From: Pseudomonas californiensis
Lineage (GTDB): Bacteria; Pseudomonadota; Gammaproteobacteria; Pseudomonadales; Pseudomonadaceae
Reading direction: 5' to 3'
Length of the DNA stretch: 39,779 nt
NCBI RefSeq assembly: GCF_021147775.1
Contig: NZ_JAGTPK010000041.1
Span: 1-39,779, forward strand
The notes beneath the pieces are model-generated. The model saw only the letters and a program-made list of their open reading frames with translations. It was not told the origin of the DNA and did not search any database. The position numbers were made by a program, and so were the translations under genes. This document shows positions 15,178 to 22,182 of this stretch, piece by piece (positions within the stretch are counted from its first letter, which is position 1; each line of letters opens with the position of its first letter).

Positions 15178-15963
15178 GTGATCGATACTTACACTAGAAC
15201 CGGTCCGCTCATGGAGGCCAGCAGCTATCCGGCCTGGGCACAACAATTGATCAAGGACTGCAGTGGCGCCAAGGCCCGGGTCGTCGGGCACGAGCTTTAC
15301 CAGAAGATGCGTGACGCGACGTTGAGCCCCAGGGTCATGCGTGACTACCTGACAGGCGGCTGGCCTGTGGTCGAGCAGTTTGCGGTGTACATGGCCAAGA
15401 ATCTCACCAAAACGCGTTTCGGTCGCCACCCAGGGGAAGACATGGCGCGTCGCTGGCTGATGCGCAACATCCGCGTCGAACTCAATCATGCCGATTATTG
15501 GGTCAACTGGTGTGCTGCACACGGTGTGACGCTCGAGGACCTGCACGCCCAGCGGGTGGCGCCCGAGCTGCATGCGTTAAGCCACTGGTGCTGGCAGACC
15601 AGCTCCTCAGACTCGTTGGCGGTTGCCATGGCCGCAACCAACTACGCCATTGAGGGTGCTACAGGCGAGTGGTCTGCGGTGGTCTGCTCCACCGGCGAAT
15701 ACGCTGAAGCGTTTCCCGAAGAAGGCCGCAAGAAAGCCATGAAGTGGCTCAAGATGCATGCGCAATATGACGATTCGCATCCATGGGAAGCGCTGGAGAT
15801 CATTTGCACATTGGTAGGTAACGATCCGAGTGTGCAGTTGCAGGCTGAGTTGCGTCAGGCGGTGACCAAAAGCTACGAATACATGTACCTGTTTCTCGAG
15901 CGCTGCATGCAACTGGAAAAGGTCAAGTCTCCGCGCGAGCGCGTCGTGCTTGCAGATGCCTGA
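15178..15963 (+). CDS. undA: UndA, 1-undecene-forming non-heme iron oxidase
   Basis: 261 residues, the same length I recall for Pseudomonas UndA, a heme-oxygenase-fold iron oxidase that converts lauric acid to the volatile 1-undecene. The residues known as UndA metal ligands fall at exactly the expected numbers: Glu101 and His104 (in RVELNHADYW), Glu159 (in NYAIEGATGEW) and His194 (in KMHAQYDDSH). Asp198, His201 and Glu66 complete a di-iron-like set. The hydrophobic helices around these positions are conserved. The GTG start at 15178 follows AAGGAG. It is 29 bases after rbdA and probably in the same transcript, and it converges with the GGDEF gene 12 bases downstream. Without the UndA match it would be called a TenA-like or iron-containing redox enzyme. 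Confidence 0.88.
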   Translation: MIDTYTRTGPLMEASSYPAWAQQLIKDCSGAKARVVGHELYQKMRDATLSPRVMRDYLTGGWPVVEQFAVYMAKNLTKTRFGRHPGEDMARRWLMRNIRVELNHADYWVNWCAAHGVTLEDLHAQRVAPELHALSHWCWQTSSSDSLAVAMAATNYAIEGATGEWSAVVCSTGEYAEAFPEEGRKKAMKWLKMHAQYDDSHPWEALEIICTLVGNDPSVQLQAELRQAVTKSYEYMYLFLERCMQLEKVKSPRERVVLADA

Positions 15964-15975
15964 CAGATACAGGCA

Positions 15976-16902
15976 TTAACTCGCCATCGCCAGACGGTTA
16001 CGCCCCTGGCGTTTGGCAACATACAGCGCGTTGTCTGCGCGGCGTAGCAGGCTGTCGGCAGTTTCCGTCGGCAGTAGCGTGGAACAGCCAAGACTGACTG
16101 TCATCATAAGAGTCGGATCGACTTCATCGAACTCCAGATCGCCAACGGCCTGGCGCAAGCGCTCGCCAATCAGGGCAGCGCTTTCGTCGCCGGTATTGGA
16201 GAGAATCACGACGAACTCTTCCCCGCCGTATCGGAATATACGGTCGATATTGCGCAACTGTGCCTTGAGACTGAGTGCGATGGTTTTCAGCACCTCATCA
16301 CCGGTGTAATGACCGTAACCATCGTTGACCTTCTTGAAGTGGTCGATATCCAGCATCAACAGCGAGAGTGGATGCTTGTGTCGACGTGCCAGTTCGATCT
16401 CACGGTACAGACTCTGGTCCATCGCAATGCGATTACCGGTACTGGTCAACGGATCTCGCAAAGCACTCTGGGTCGCAATGCGGTAAAGCAGCGCGTTCAA
16501 TAATGGATAAAGCAGGCACGCCAGCAGAACTTCCAGATCACTCAGTTGGCGGGCATCCAACGGCTGTGCGGTTTGAAATTCAAGACTGCCGATATCCTCA
16601 CCTTCATGACGCAAATGAAAGTGCGAACGATGAGACGCATCTGCGCCCTGCTTCAAATGCACGTCGCTTTGTTCGTGGCGATAGATCAGGCCATCCAGTG
16701 GCAGCAGTCTTTGAACACCCTGGAAAAACAGGGTGAGGATTTTTTCCGCTTCCAGGCTGGTCTGTAACTGCAGCCCGAGTTGTTTGACCAGTTCGGGCAA
16801 TGACAATGGGGGCAGCACAACATTGGGATGATCTTGAAAGCCGAGATGTCGTAACTTGGCCGTATCAAAGTCAATCGCATGGGTCTGGGTAGGAGAATTC
16901 AT
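15976..16902 (-). CDS. Diguanylate cyclase with N-terminal GAF-like sensor
   Basis: 308 residues, cytoplasmic. The N-terminal region (about 25-140) looks like a GAF-type ligand-sensing domain (SLEAEKILTLFFQGVQRLLP ... DLEVLLACLLYPLLNALLY). The C-terminal GGDEF domain (about 145-305) contains LTSTGNRIAMDQSL, LDIDHFKKVNDGYGHYTGDEVL and an intact active site, FRYGGEEFV. An R-N-I-D inhibitory site stands the right distance before it, so active cyclic di-GMP synthesis with product feedback is expected. I chose ATG 16902 because GAGGAG precedes it, rather than the longer in-frame start at 16956. I recall a GGDEF protein in the ubiG/mupP region of P. aeruginosa (PA3177), but the identity is uncertain. 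Confidence 0.88.
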   Translation of the reverse strand: MNSPTQTHAIDFDTAKLRHLGFQDHPNVVLPPLSLPELVKQLGLQLQTSLEAEKILTLFFQGVQRLLPLDGLIYRHEQSDVHLKQGADASHRSHFHLRHEGEDIGSLEFQTAQPLDARQLSDLEVLLACLLYPLLNALLYRIATQSALRDPLTSTGNRIAMDQSLYREIELARRHKHPLSLLMLDIDHFKKVNDGYGHYTGDEVLKTIALSLKAQLRNIDRIFRYGGEEFVVILSNTGDESAALIGERLRQAVGDLEFDEVDPTLMMTVSLGCSTLLPTETADSLLRRADNALYVAKRQGRNRLAMAS

Positions 16903-17072
16903 CTCTTCGCTCCTCAGCACATATTGCTGGCTTGGCTGGGTTAGAGCGAAAGTCATGCCATTCGGTTCATTGATGCAGAGATATTTAAAATCAGTGAGTT
17001 AGCAAAACCACACTATTGGAGGTATCGAGCGAAGCGGCACTTCCTTGACATGGAGCAGTTGAATACATGAGC

Positions 17073-17096
17073 GCCGTGGCGGTTTTCCGGCACGGC
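17073..17096 (-). terminator. Hairpin after yciK
   Basis: GCCGTG (17073-17078) pairs with CACGGC (17091-17096). It lies 20 bases beyond the yciK stop on the minus strand, where the ubiG-mupP-yciK transcript should end. It has no T tract, so this is positional evidence only. Confidence 0.35.
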
Positions 17097-17115
17097 TGCG
17101 CATGGATTTCACCGT

Positions 17116-17856
17116 TTACCGGGCGTTCATTGCCTGACCGTTTACACCCTGGCTGTCAGGGCCTATCAGATACAGATAAACCGGCATGATTTCTTCGGGC
17201 GTGGGGTTGTTCAGCGGGTTTTCGGCGGGGTATGCCTGGGCTCGCATACTGGTTCGTGTGGCACCGGGATTGACACTGTTGGCACGAACCGAGGCAATGC
17301 CTTCCAATTCGTCCGCCAGGGTCTGCATCAATCCTTCGGTCGCAAACTTCGAGACGCCATAGGCGCCCCAGTGAGCGCGGCCCTTGCGACCTACACTGCT
17401 CGATGTGAAGACGATAGAGGCGTCACGAGACAGTTTGAGCAGAGGCAACAGGCTCTGCGTCAGCATGAAAGTCGCGTTGACGTTGACGTGCATGACGCGT
17501 GCAAACTCTTCGGCAGGCAGCTGCTCCAGAGGCGCTCGTGGCCCTATGATCGAGGCGTTGTGCAGCAACCCGTCGAGGTGGTCGTACTCGGTTTCGATCA
17601 TCGCTGCCAGTTCGCTGTAATGGCGAGGCTCTGCCGTTTCCAGATCAAACGGAATCACGACGGGCAGAGGCTGGCCAGCGGCCTCGATCTCGTCGTAGAC
17701 CTCGGTGAGGTGAGCTTCGGTCCGCCCCAGAAGCAGCACCGTCGCGCCGTGAGCGGCGTAGGCTTTTGCAGCGGCGGCACCGATGCCCCGGCCAGCACCT
17801 GTAATCAGAATGACTCGATCCTTTAGCAGATCGGAACGGGCAGAATATTCAAACAT
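17116..17856 (-). CDS. yciK: Short-chain dehydrogenase YciK
   Basis: 246-residue classical SDR. The nucleotide-binding TGAGRGIGAAAAKAYAAHG (residues 19-37) is followed by the HNASIIGP segment, the catalytic Ser in VFTSSSVGRKGRAHWG, and the Tyr and Lys of YGVSK near residues 164-168. All active-site residues are present, so an active NAD(P)-dependent oxidoreductase is expected. The YciK subfamily substrate has not been firmly defined. It is the last gene of the ubiG-mupP-yciK group, 27 bases downstream of mupP, an arrangement characteristic of pseudomonads. The start is ATG 17856. Confidence 0.92.
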   Translation of the reverse strand: MFEYSARSDLLKDRVILITGAGRGIGAAAAKAYAAHGATVLLLGRTEAHLTEVYDEIEAAGQPLPVVIPFDLETAEPRHYSELAAMIETEYDHLDGLLHNASIIGPRAPLEQLPAEEFARVMHVNVNATFMLTQSLLPLLKLSRDASIVFTSSSVGRKGRAHWGAYGVSKFATEGLMQTLADELEGIASVRANSVNPGATRTSMRAQAYPAENPLNNPTPEEIMPVYLYLIGPDSQGVNGQAMNAR

Positions 17857-17883
17857 GAAAACCTCAAGCAGTTTGTCAGGTGC

Positions 17884-18555
17884 TCAGCAACTGCACAGCG
17901 CGTTATCCAGTACCTTGCGCAGTTCCAGCGGGTGATCGACCACGACGTCAGCGCCCCAGTGATCGGGATTGTCGTTGGGGTGGATATAACCGTAGCGTAC
18001 GGCAGCCGTTTTGGTTCCAGCGTCCCGGCCGGACTCGATGTCACGCAAGTCGTCGCCGACGAACAGAACACTGGCCGGGTCGAGATCCAGCATCTTGCAG
18101 GCCAGAATAAGTGGCTCGGGGTGGGGTTTGCTGTGCGTCACATGATCGGGGCAGATCAATAATGCCGAGCGCTCGGCAAGGCCCAGCTGCGCCATGATCG
18201 GTTCGGCGAAACGCACCGGTTTATTGGTCACCACGCCCCAGATCAGGCCAGCGCTTTCAATGTCCGCCAAGAGCTCGGCCATGCCGTCGAACAGCTTGCT
18301 GTGCACCGCGCATTCACGTTGGTAGCGTTCCAGAAACTCCAGGCGCAGCGCTTCGAACTCAGGCTCGTTGGGTGACAGAGCGAACGTTGCAGCCACCATG
18401 GCTTTGGCACCGCCTGATATTTCGTCGCGGATCAGCTTGTCCGCCACAGCCGGGAATCCCCGGTCGGCCAGCATTGCCTGAGCAATGGCAATGAAGTCCG
18501 GCGCTGTGTCGAGCAAGGTGCCGTCCATGTCGAATAAAACTGCTCTCAGACGCAT
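17884..18555 (-). CDS. mupP: N-acetylmuramic acid 6-phosphate phosphatase MupP
   Basis: 223-residue HAD-superfamily phosphatase. Motif I is FDMDGTLLDTA at residues 8-18 (nucleophile and acid Asp), motif II is the VVTNKP threonine, and motif IV is VGDDLRDIESGRDAG. Automatic annotation usually calls it phosphoglycolate phosphatase, but the Pseudomonas gene at this place between ubiG and yciK is MupP, which dephosphorylates MurNAc-6-phosphate in the cell-wall recycling pathway that bypasses de novo UDP-MurNAc synthesis. The assignment rests on gene order and family knowledge; the sequence alone cannot separate the two activities. It starts two bases after the ubiG stop, so the genes are almost certainly co-transcribed. 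The C terminus ends in CSC. Confidence 0.85.
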   Translation of the reverse strand: MRLRAVLFDMDGTLLDTAPDFIAIAQAMLADRGFPAVADKLIRDEISGGAKAMVAATFALSPNEPEFEALRLEFLERYQRECAVHSKLFDGMAELLADIESAGLIWGVVTNKPVRFAEPIMAQLGLAERSALLICPDHVTHSKPHPEPLILACKMLDLDPASVLFVGDDLRDIESGRDAGTKTAAVRYGYIHPNDNPDHWGADVVVDHPLELRKVLDNALCSC

Positions 18556-18557
18556 GT

Positions 18558-19256
18558 TCAGGCCTCCCGCAGAGTCTGGATCATGTAGTTGACGTCCACG
18601 TCCGAGGCCAGTTTGTAATGCTTGGTCAGCGGGTTGTAGGTCAGGCCGATGATGTCTTTGACCTGCAGGCCCGCATCCCGGCTCCAGGCGCCCAGTTCGG
18701 AAGGCCTGATGAATTTCTTGAAATCGTGGGTGCCACGCGGCAGCAGGCCCAGAATGTATTCAGCGCCGATCACAGCGAACAGATAGGCCTTGGGATTGCG
18801 GTTGATCGTGGAGAAAAATACCTGGCCGCCTGGCTTGACCATGCGGTAGCAGGCACGAATCACCGACGATGGGTCCGGTACGTGCTCAAGCATTTCCAGA
18901 CAGGTCACCACGTCGAACTGCTCGGGCATTTCTTCGGCCATGTCCTCTGCAGTGATCTGGCGATACTCCACACTGACGCCGGATTCGAGCTGATGCAGTT
19001 GTGCTACCGCAAGAGGCGCTTCGCCCATGTCGATGCCAGTAACGGTTGCGCCACGCAAGGCCATGGCTTCGCTGAGGATGCCGCCGCCGCATCCGACATC
19101 CAGCACCTTCTTGCCAGCCAGATTGACGCGCTCGTCAATCCAGTTGACGCGTAGCGGATTGATGTCATGCAGCGGCTTGAATTCGCTTTCACGGTCCCAC
19201 CAGCGATGGGCCAAGGCCTCGAATTTGGCGATTTCAGCGCGGTCGACGTTGCTCAT
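18558..19256 (-). CDS. ubiG: Ubiquinone biosynthesis O-methyltransferase UbiG
   Basis: 232-residue class I SAM-dependent methyltransferase that performs both O-methylations of ubiquinone synthesis. It carries the SAM-binding motif VLDVGCGGGILSEAMA (near residues 53-68), the acidic loop TGIDMGE, the DVVTCLEMLEHVPDP segment and the lipid-interacting FSTINRNPKAYLFAVIGAEYI region typical of UbiG. I chose ATG 19256 because AGAGGG precedes it; a start seven codons earlier lacks support. It is the first gene of the ubiG-mupP-yciK group, 93 bases downstream of the deaminase gene on the same strand. Confidence 0.95.
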   Translation of the reverse strand: MSNVDRAEIAKFEALAHRWWDRESEFKPLHDINPLRVNWIDERVNLAGKKVLDVGCGGGILSEAMALRGATVTGIDMGEAPLAVAQLHQLESGVSVEYRQITAEDMAEEMPEQFDVVTCLEMLEHVPDPSSVIRACYRMVKPGGQVFFSTINRNPKAYLFAVIGAEYILGLLPRGTHDFKKFIRPSELGAWSRDAGLQVKDIIGLTYNPLTKHYKLASDVDVNYMIQTLREA

Positions 19257-19349
19257 GGGTAGCCCTCTTGAACTCAAAATTCGTTTTCATCAGTCTGGCT
19301 ATATAGATAGGCCAGACCGTCATGTGTTCGGTTCGGTGTGCCTGCGTAC

Positions 19350-20681
19350 TCACGCTGACTTGCCGGAAATGCGCTTGCCCCAGGCCATGGCTGTTTCAGT
19401 CAGCGCCTGCTCATCCATCCGGGTCAGGCGGCGATTGTCGAGCAGTTGCTTGCCTGCCACCCAGACGTGGCAGGTGCAGTCGCGGCCGGTCGCATAAATG
19501 AGCTGTGAAACAGGATCGTAGATGGGCTGTTGAGCCAGCCCGGACAGGTCGAAAGCCACCATGTCTGCGGCCTTGCCGATTTCCAGTGACCCGGTTTCGT
19601 CCTGAATACCCAGTGCGCGAGCCCCGTTGAGGGTCGCCATACGTAGCGCCCGGTGTGCATCGAGCGCCGTAGCGGACCCGGCCACGGCCTTGGCGAGCAG
19701 GGCGGCAGTGCGGGTTTCACCCAGCAGGTCCAGGTCATTGTTGCTGGCAGCGCCGTCAGTGCCCACGGCCACATTGACGCCTGCTTGCCACAGTCGCTCT
19801 ACAGGGCAAAAGCCACTGGCGAGTTTCAGATTGGACTCGGGGCAGTGAATCACGCTGGAGTTGCTTTCCACCAACAGGGCCAGGTCTTCATCGCTGATCT
19901 GCGTCATGTGTACCGCCTGAAAGCGCGGCCCCAACAGGCCCAGGCGATCGAGTCTTGCCATGGGTCGCTCTTGGCGCTGCTCCAGCGATTGCTCGACTTC
20001 GAAGGCTGTTTCATGGACGTGCATCTGGATCATGGCATCGAGTTCGTCGGCAATCACCCGGACTTTTTCAAGGTTTTCGTCGCCGACCGTGTAAGGCGCA
20101 TGAGGGCCGAACGCAATCTTGATGCGCGGATGATGGACGAGGTCATTGAACAGTTCGATGCCTGCATGCAGGGCTTCATCGGTGTTGCGGGCGCCCGGAA
20201 TCGGGAAATCCAGCACCGGCACAGTGATCTGTGCGCGTATACCGCTTGCGTGGACGCGGTCGGCGGCAACCTTGGGGTAGAAGTACATATCGGAGAAGCA
20301 GGTGATCCCGCCTTTCAGCTGTTCGGCGATGGCCAGGTCCGTGCCATCACGAACGAAATCCTCATCGACCCATTTGCCTTCAGCAGGCCAGATATGGTCC
20401 TGCAGCCAGGTCATCAGCGGCAGATCGTCCGCCAGGCCCCGGAACAGAGTCATCGCCGCATGGCCGTGAGCGTTGATCAATCCAGGGCTGAGCAGCATCC
20501 CGGGCAGTTCTTGAATCTGCAAGGCATTCTGCTTCAATGCTTCGGCCTTCGGGCCAATGTAGGCGATGCAGCCGTCACGGATGCCAATGCCGTGCTCCTT
20601 GAGTACCACGCCTGCAGGCTCGACCGGCACCAGCCAGGTGGGCAGGAGCAACAGGTCTAGCGGCGCTGTGGTGTTGGGCAT
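19350..20681 (-). CDS. mtaD: Methylthioadenosine/S-adenosylhomocysteine deaminase
   Basis: 443-residue amidohydrolase of the TRZ/ATZ group. Metal-binding H-x-H is in LINAHGHAAMTLFRG (near residues 69-84), further metal and catalytic residues are in MHVHETAFE and QAVHMTQ, and the late Asp is in VAVGTDGAASNN. In P. aeruginosa the corresponding protein (PA3170, from memory) deaminates 5'-methylthioadenosine to methylthioinosine. The position next to mtnA, which handles the following sugar phosphate, supports the same role here. Divergent from mtnA with a shared 119-base promoter region, and upstream of ubiG on the same strand. Guanine or cytosine deaminase activity is the alternative, less likely given the context. 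Confidence 0.85.
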   Translation of the reverse strand: MPNTTAPLDLLLLPTWLVPVEPAGVVLKEHGIGIRDGCIAYIGPKAEALKQNALQIQELPGMLLSPGLINAHGHAAMTLFRGLADDLPLMTWLQDHIWPAEGKWVDEDFVRDGTDLAIAEQLKGGITCFSDMYFYPKVAADRVHASGIRAQITVPVLDFPIPGARNTDEALHAGIELFNDLVHHPRIKIAFGPHAPYTVGDENLEKVRVIADELDAMIQMHVHETAFEVEQSLEQRQERPMARLDRLGLLGPRFQAVHMTQISDEDLALLVESNSSVIHCPESNLKLASGFCPVERLWQAGVNVAVGTDGAASNNDLDLLGETRTAALLAKAVAGSATALDAHRALRMATLNGARALGIQDETGSLEIGKAADMVAFDLSGLAQQPIYDPVSQLIYATGRDCTCHVWVAGKQLLDNRRLTRMDEQALTETAMAWGKRISGKSA

Positions 20682-20748
20682 GACAAGGTTTCCAGAGCTT
20701 ATTACGTTGATGGCGAAGTATACCCGAGCGTCTTGGCGGGCGGCTCGC

Positions 20749-20754
20749 TATAAT
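20749..20754 (+). promoter_or_regulatory. -10 box for mtnA
   Basis: A perfect TATAAT, 47 bases before the mtnA start codon, in the short divergent region shared with the deaminase gene. The hexamer at the -35 distance is poor (GAGCGT), so either activation or a weak -35 is likely. Confidence 0.55.
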
Positions 20755-20800
20755 CAGCCGCTTTTGATTCTGGGCTTTGGATTTCAAGATGGAGTGGGCG

Positions 20801-21877
20801 ATGCGCGATCGACTGTTGGCTGCGGAAAAGGTGAAGGCCATCGATTGGCGAGATAACGCTCTGTACCTGCTTGACCAGCGCGTACTGCCGTTTGAAGAAA
20901 CCTGGCACCCTTACACCAGCGCCGCTGGCGTCGCCGAGGCCATTCGTTCGATGGTCGTGCGAGGCGCGCCCGCCATCGGCATCAGCGCTGCTTATGGAAT
21001 TGTGCTGGCCGCGCGTGCCCGGGTTGCTATGGGTGGTGACTGGCGTCTGGCCCTTGAAGAAGACTTCAAGCTGCTTGCCGATTCGCGTCCTACTGCCGTC
21101 AACCTGTTCTGGGCCTTGAACCGGATGCGCGACCGTCTGCAACGTATCAAGCCGACCGATGATCCATTGGTCGTTCTGGAGGCCGAGGCCGTTGCGATTC
21201 ATCTGAGCGACCGCGAAGCCAACCTGACCATGGCGCAGCTCGGTGCCGACCTCATGCGCAAACACCAGGGCAATCTTCAGACCGTACTGACTCACTGCAA
21301 CACCGGTGCGTTGGCGACCGGCGGTTTCGGTACGGCGCTGGGTGTGATTCGCGCTGCGCATCTTGAGGGCATGATCGAACGGGTCTACGCCGACGAAACC
21401 CGTCCCTGGCTGCAGGGTTCGCGCCTTACCGCCTGGGAGCTGGCCAACGAAGGCATCCCGGTAACCCTCAATGCCGACTCTGCTGCCGCACACCTGATGC
21501 GCACCAAGGGCATTACCTGGGTCATCGTCGGCGCGGACCGCATCACGGCCAACGGTGATGTGGCAAACAAGATCGGTACGTATCAATTGGCTGTTGCCGC
21601 CATGCACCATGGTGTGCGCTTCATGGTAGTCGCGCCCAGCTCCACCATCGACATGGGGACCGCCAGCGGTGATGACATCGTGATTGAGGAGCGAGACGGC
21701 CGTGAGCTGCTCGAAGTCGGCGGTCAGCGTGTTGGTGCTGACGTCGATGCCTTCAATCCGGTGTTCGATGTCACGCCTGCGGACCTGATCGACGCCATTG
21801 TCACCGAGAAGGGCATAGTCGAACGTCCTGACTCGGCAAAAATGGCGCAATTGATGAGTCGTAAACACTTGCATTGA
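20801..21877 (+). CDS. mtnA: S-methyl-5-thioribose-1-phosphate isomerase MtnA
   Basis: 358 residues, the normal length for the family. MtnA converts methylthioribose-1-phosphate to methylthioribulose-1-phosphate in methionine salvage. Visible signatures are RGAPAIGISAAYG, the catalytic Cys in THCNTGALATGGFGTALG (near residue 168) and the catalytic Asp in VGADRITANGDVANKIGTY (near residue 248). The ATG at 20801 has GGAG ahead of it; in-frame codons further upstream to 20777 are not supported. No methylthioadenosine phosphorylase or methylthioribose kinase is nearby, which fits the Pseudomonas route through deamination to methylthioinosine. Confidence 0.96.
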   Translation: MRDRLLAAEKVKAIDWRDNALYLLDQRVLPFEETWHPYTSAAGVAEAIRSMVVRGAPAIGISAAYGIVLAARARVAMGGDWRLALEEDFKLLADSRPTAVNLFWALNRMRDRLQRIKPTDDPLVVLEAEAVAIHLSDREANLTMAQLGADLMRKHQGNLQTVLTHCNTGALATGGFGTALGVIRAAHLEGMIERVYADETRPWLQGSRLTAWELANEGIPVTLNADSAAAHLMRTKGITWVIVGADRITANGDVANKIGTYQLAVAAMHHGVRFMVVAPSSTIDMGTASGDDIVIEERDGRELLEVGGQRVGADVDAFNPVFDVTPADLIDAIVTEKGIVERPDSAKMAQLMSRKHLH

Positions 21878-22182
21878 CGTTTGTGCGAGTAGCGCAGGTT
21901 TGATGGCGTATCGCCGCTGAGCGGGCCTGTAAGCGCGTATCAGGCGTCCAAAGCGCACAAGGCTCTTTTTCAGCGCTTGCAAAGGATGTGAGCGCCTCGG
22001 CGATTGTGGTAACATTCGGCGGTTTCCAGGGGTGCTGTTCAGAGTCGCGCGCCCTGCGCAGATCCAAGGCATAACTCGTTGATTTGTCGTAAGTCGCTGC
22101 CCTGCAAATGCTGGCAGCGGCGAGCTTCGTCTACCCCGAATGGGTTTGCGAGGTTTCACCAGAAAAAGGAATCAGGCTTCTC
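21878..22182 (+). promoter_or_regulatory. gyrA upstream region
   Basis: 305 bases without a gene. AAGCGC (21951-21956) and GCGCTT (21973-21978) form a weak hairpin downstream of mtnA. A -10-like TAACAT stands at 22010-22015 with an imperfect TTGCAA at 21977-21982 too far upstream for a standard promoter. The gyrA promoter must lie here, but I cannot fix it with confidence. Confidence 0.35.

Noticed and set aside
17884..18555. Phosphoglycolate phosphatase (gph) as the name of the HAD gene
   Set aside because: Sequence alone allows it, but the ubiG-mupP-yciK context in pseudomonads favours MurNAc-6-phosphate phosphatase.
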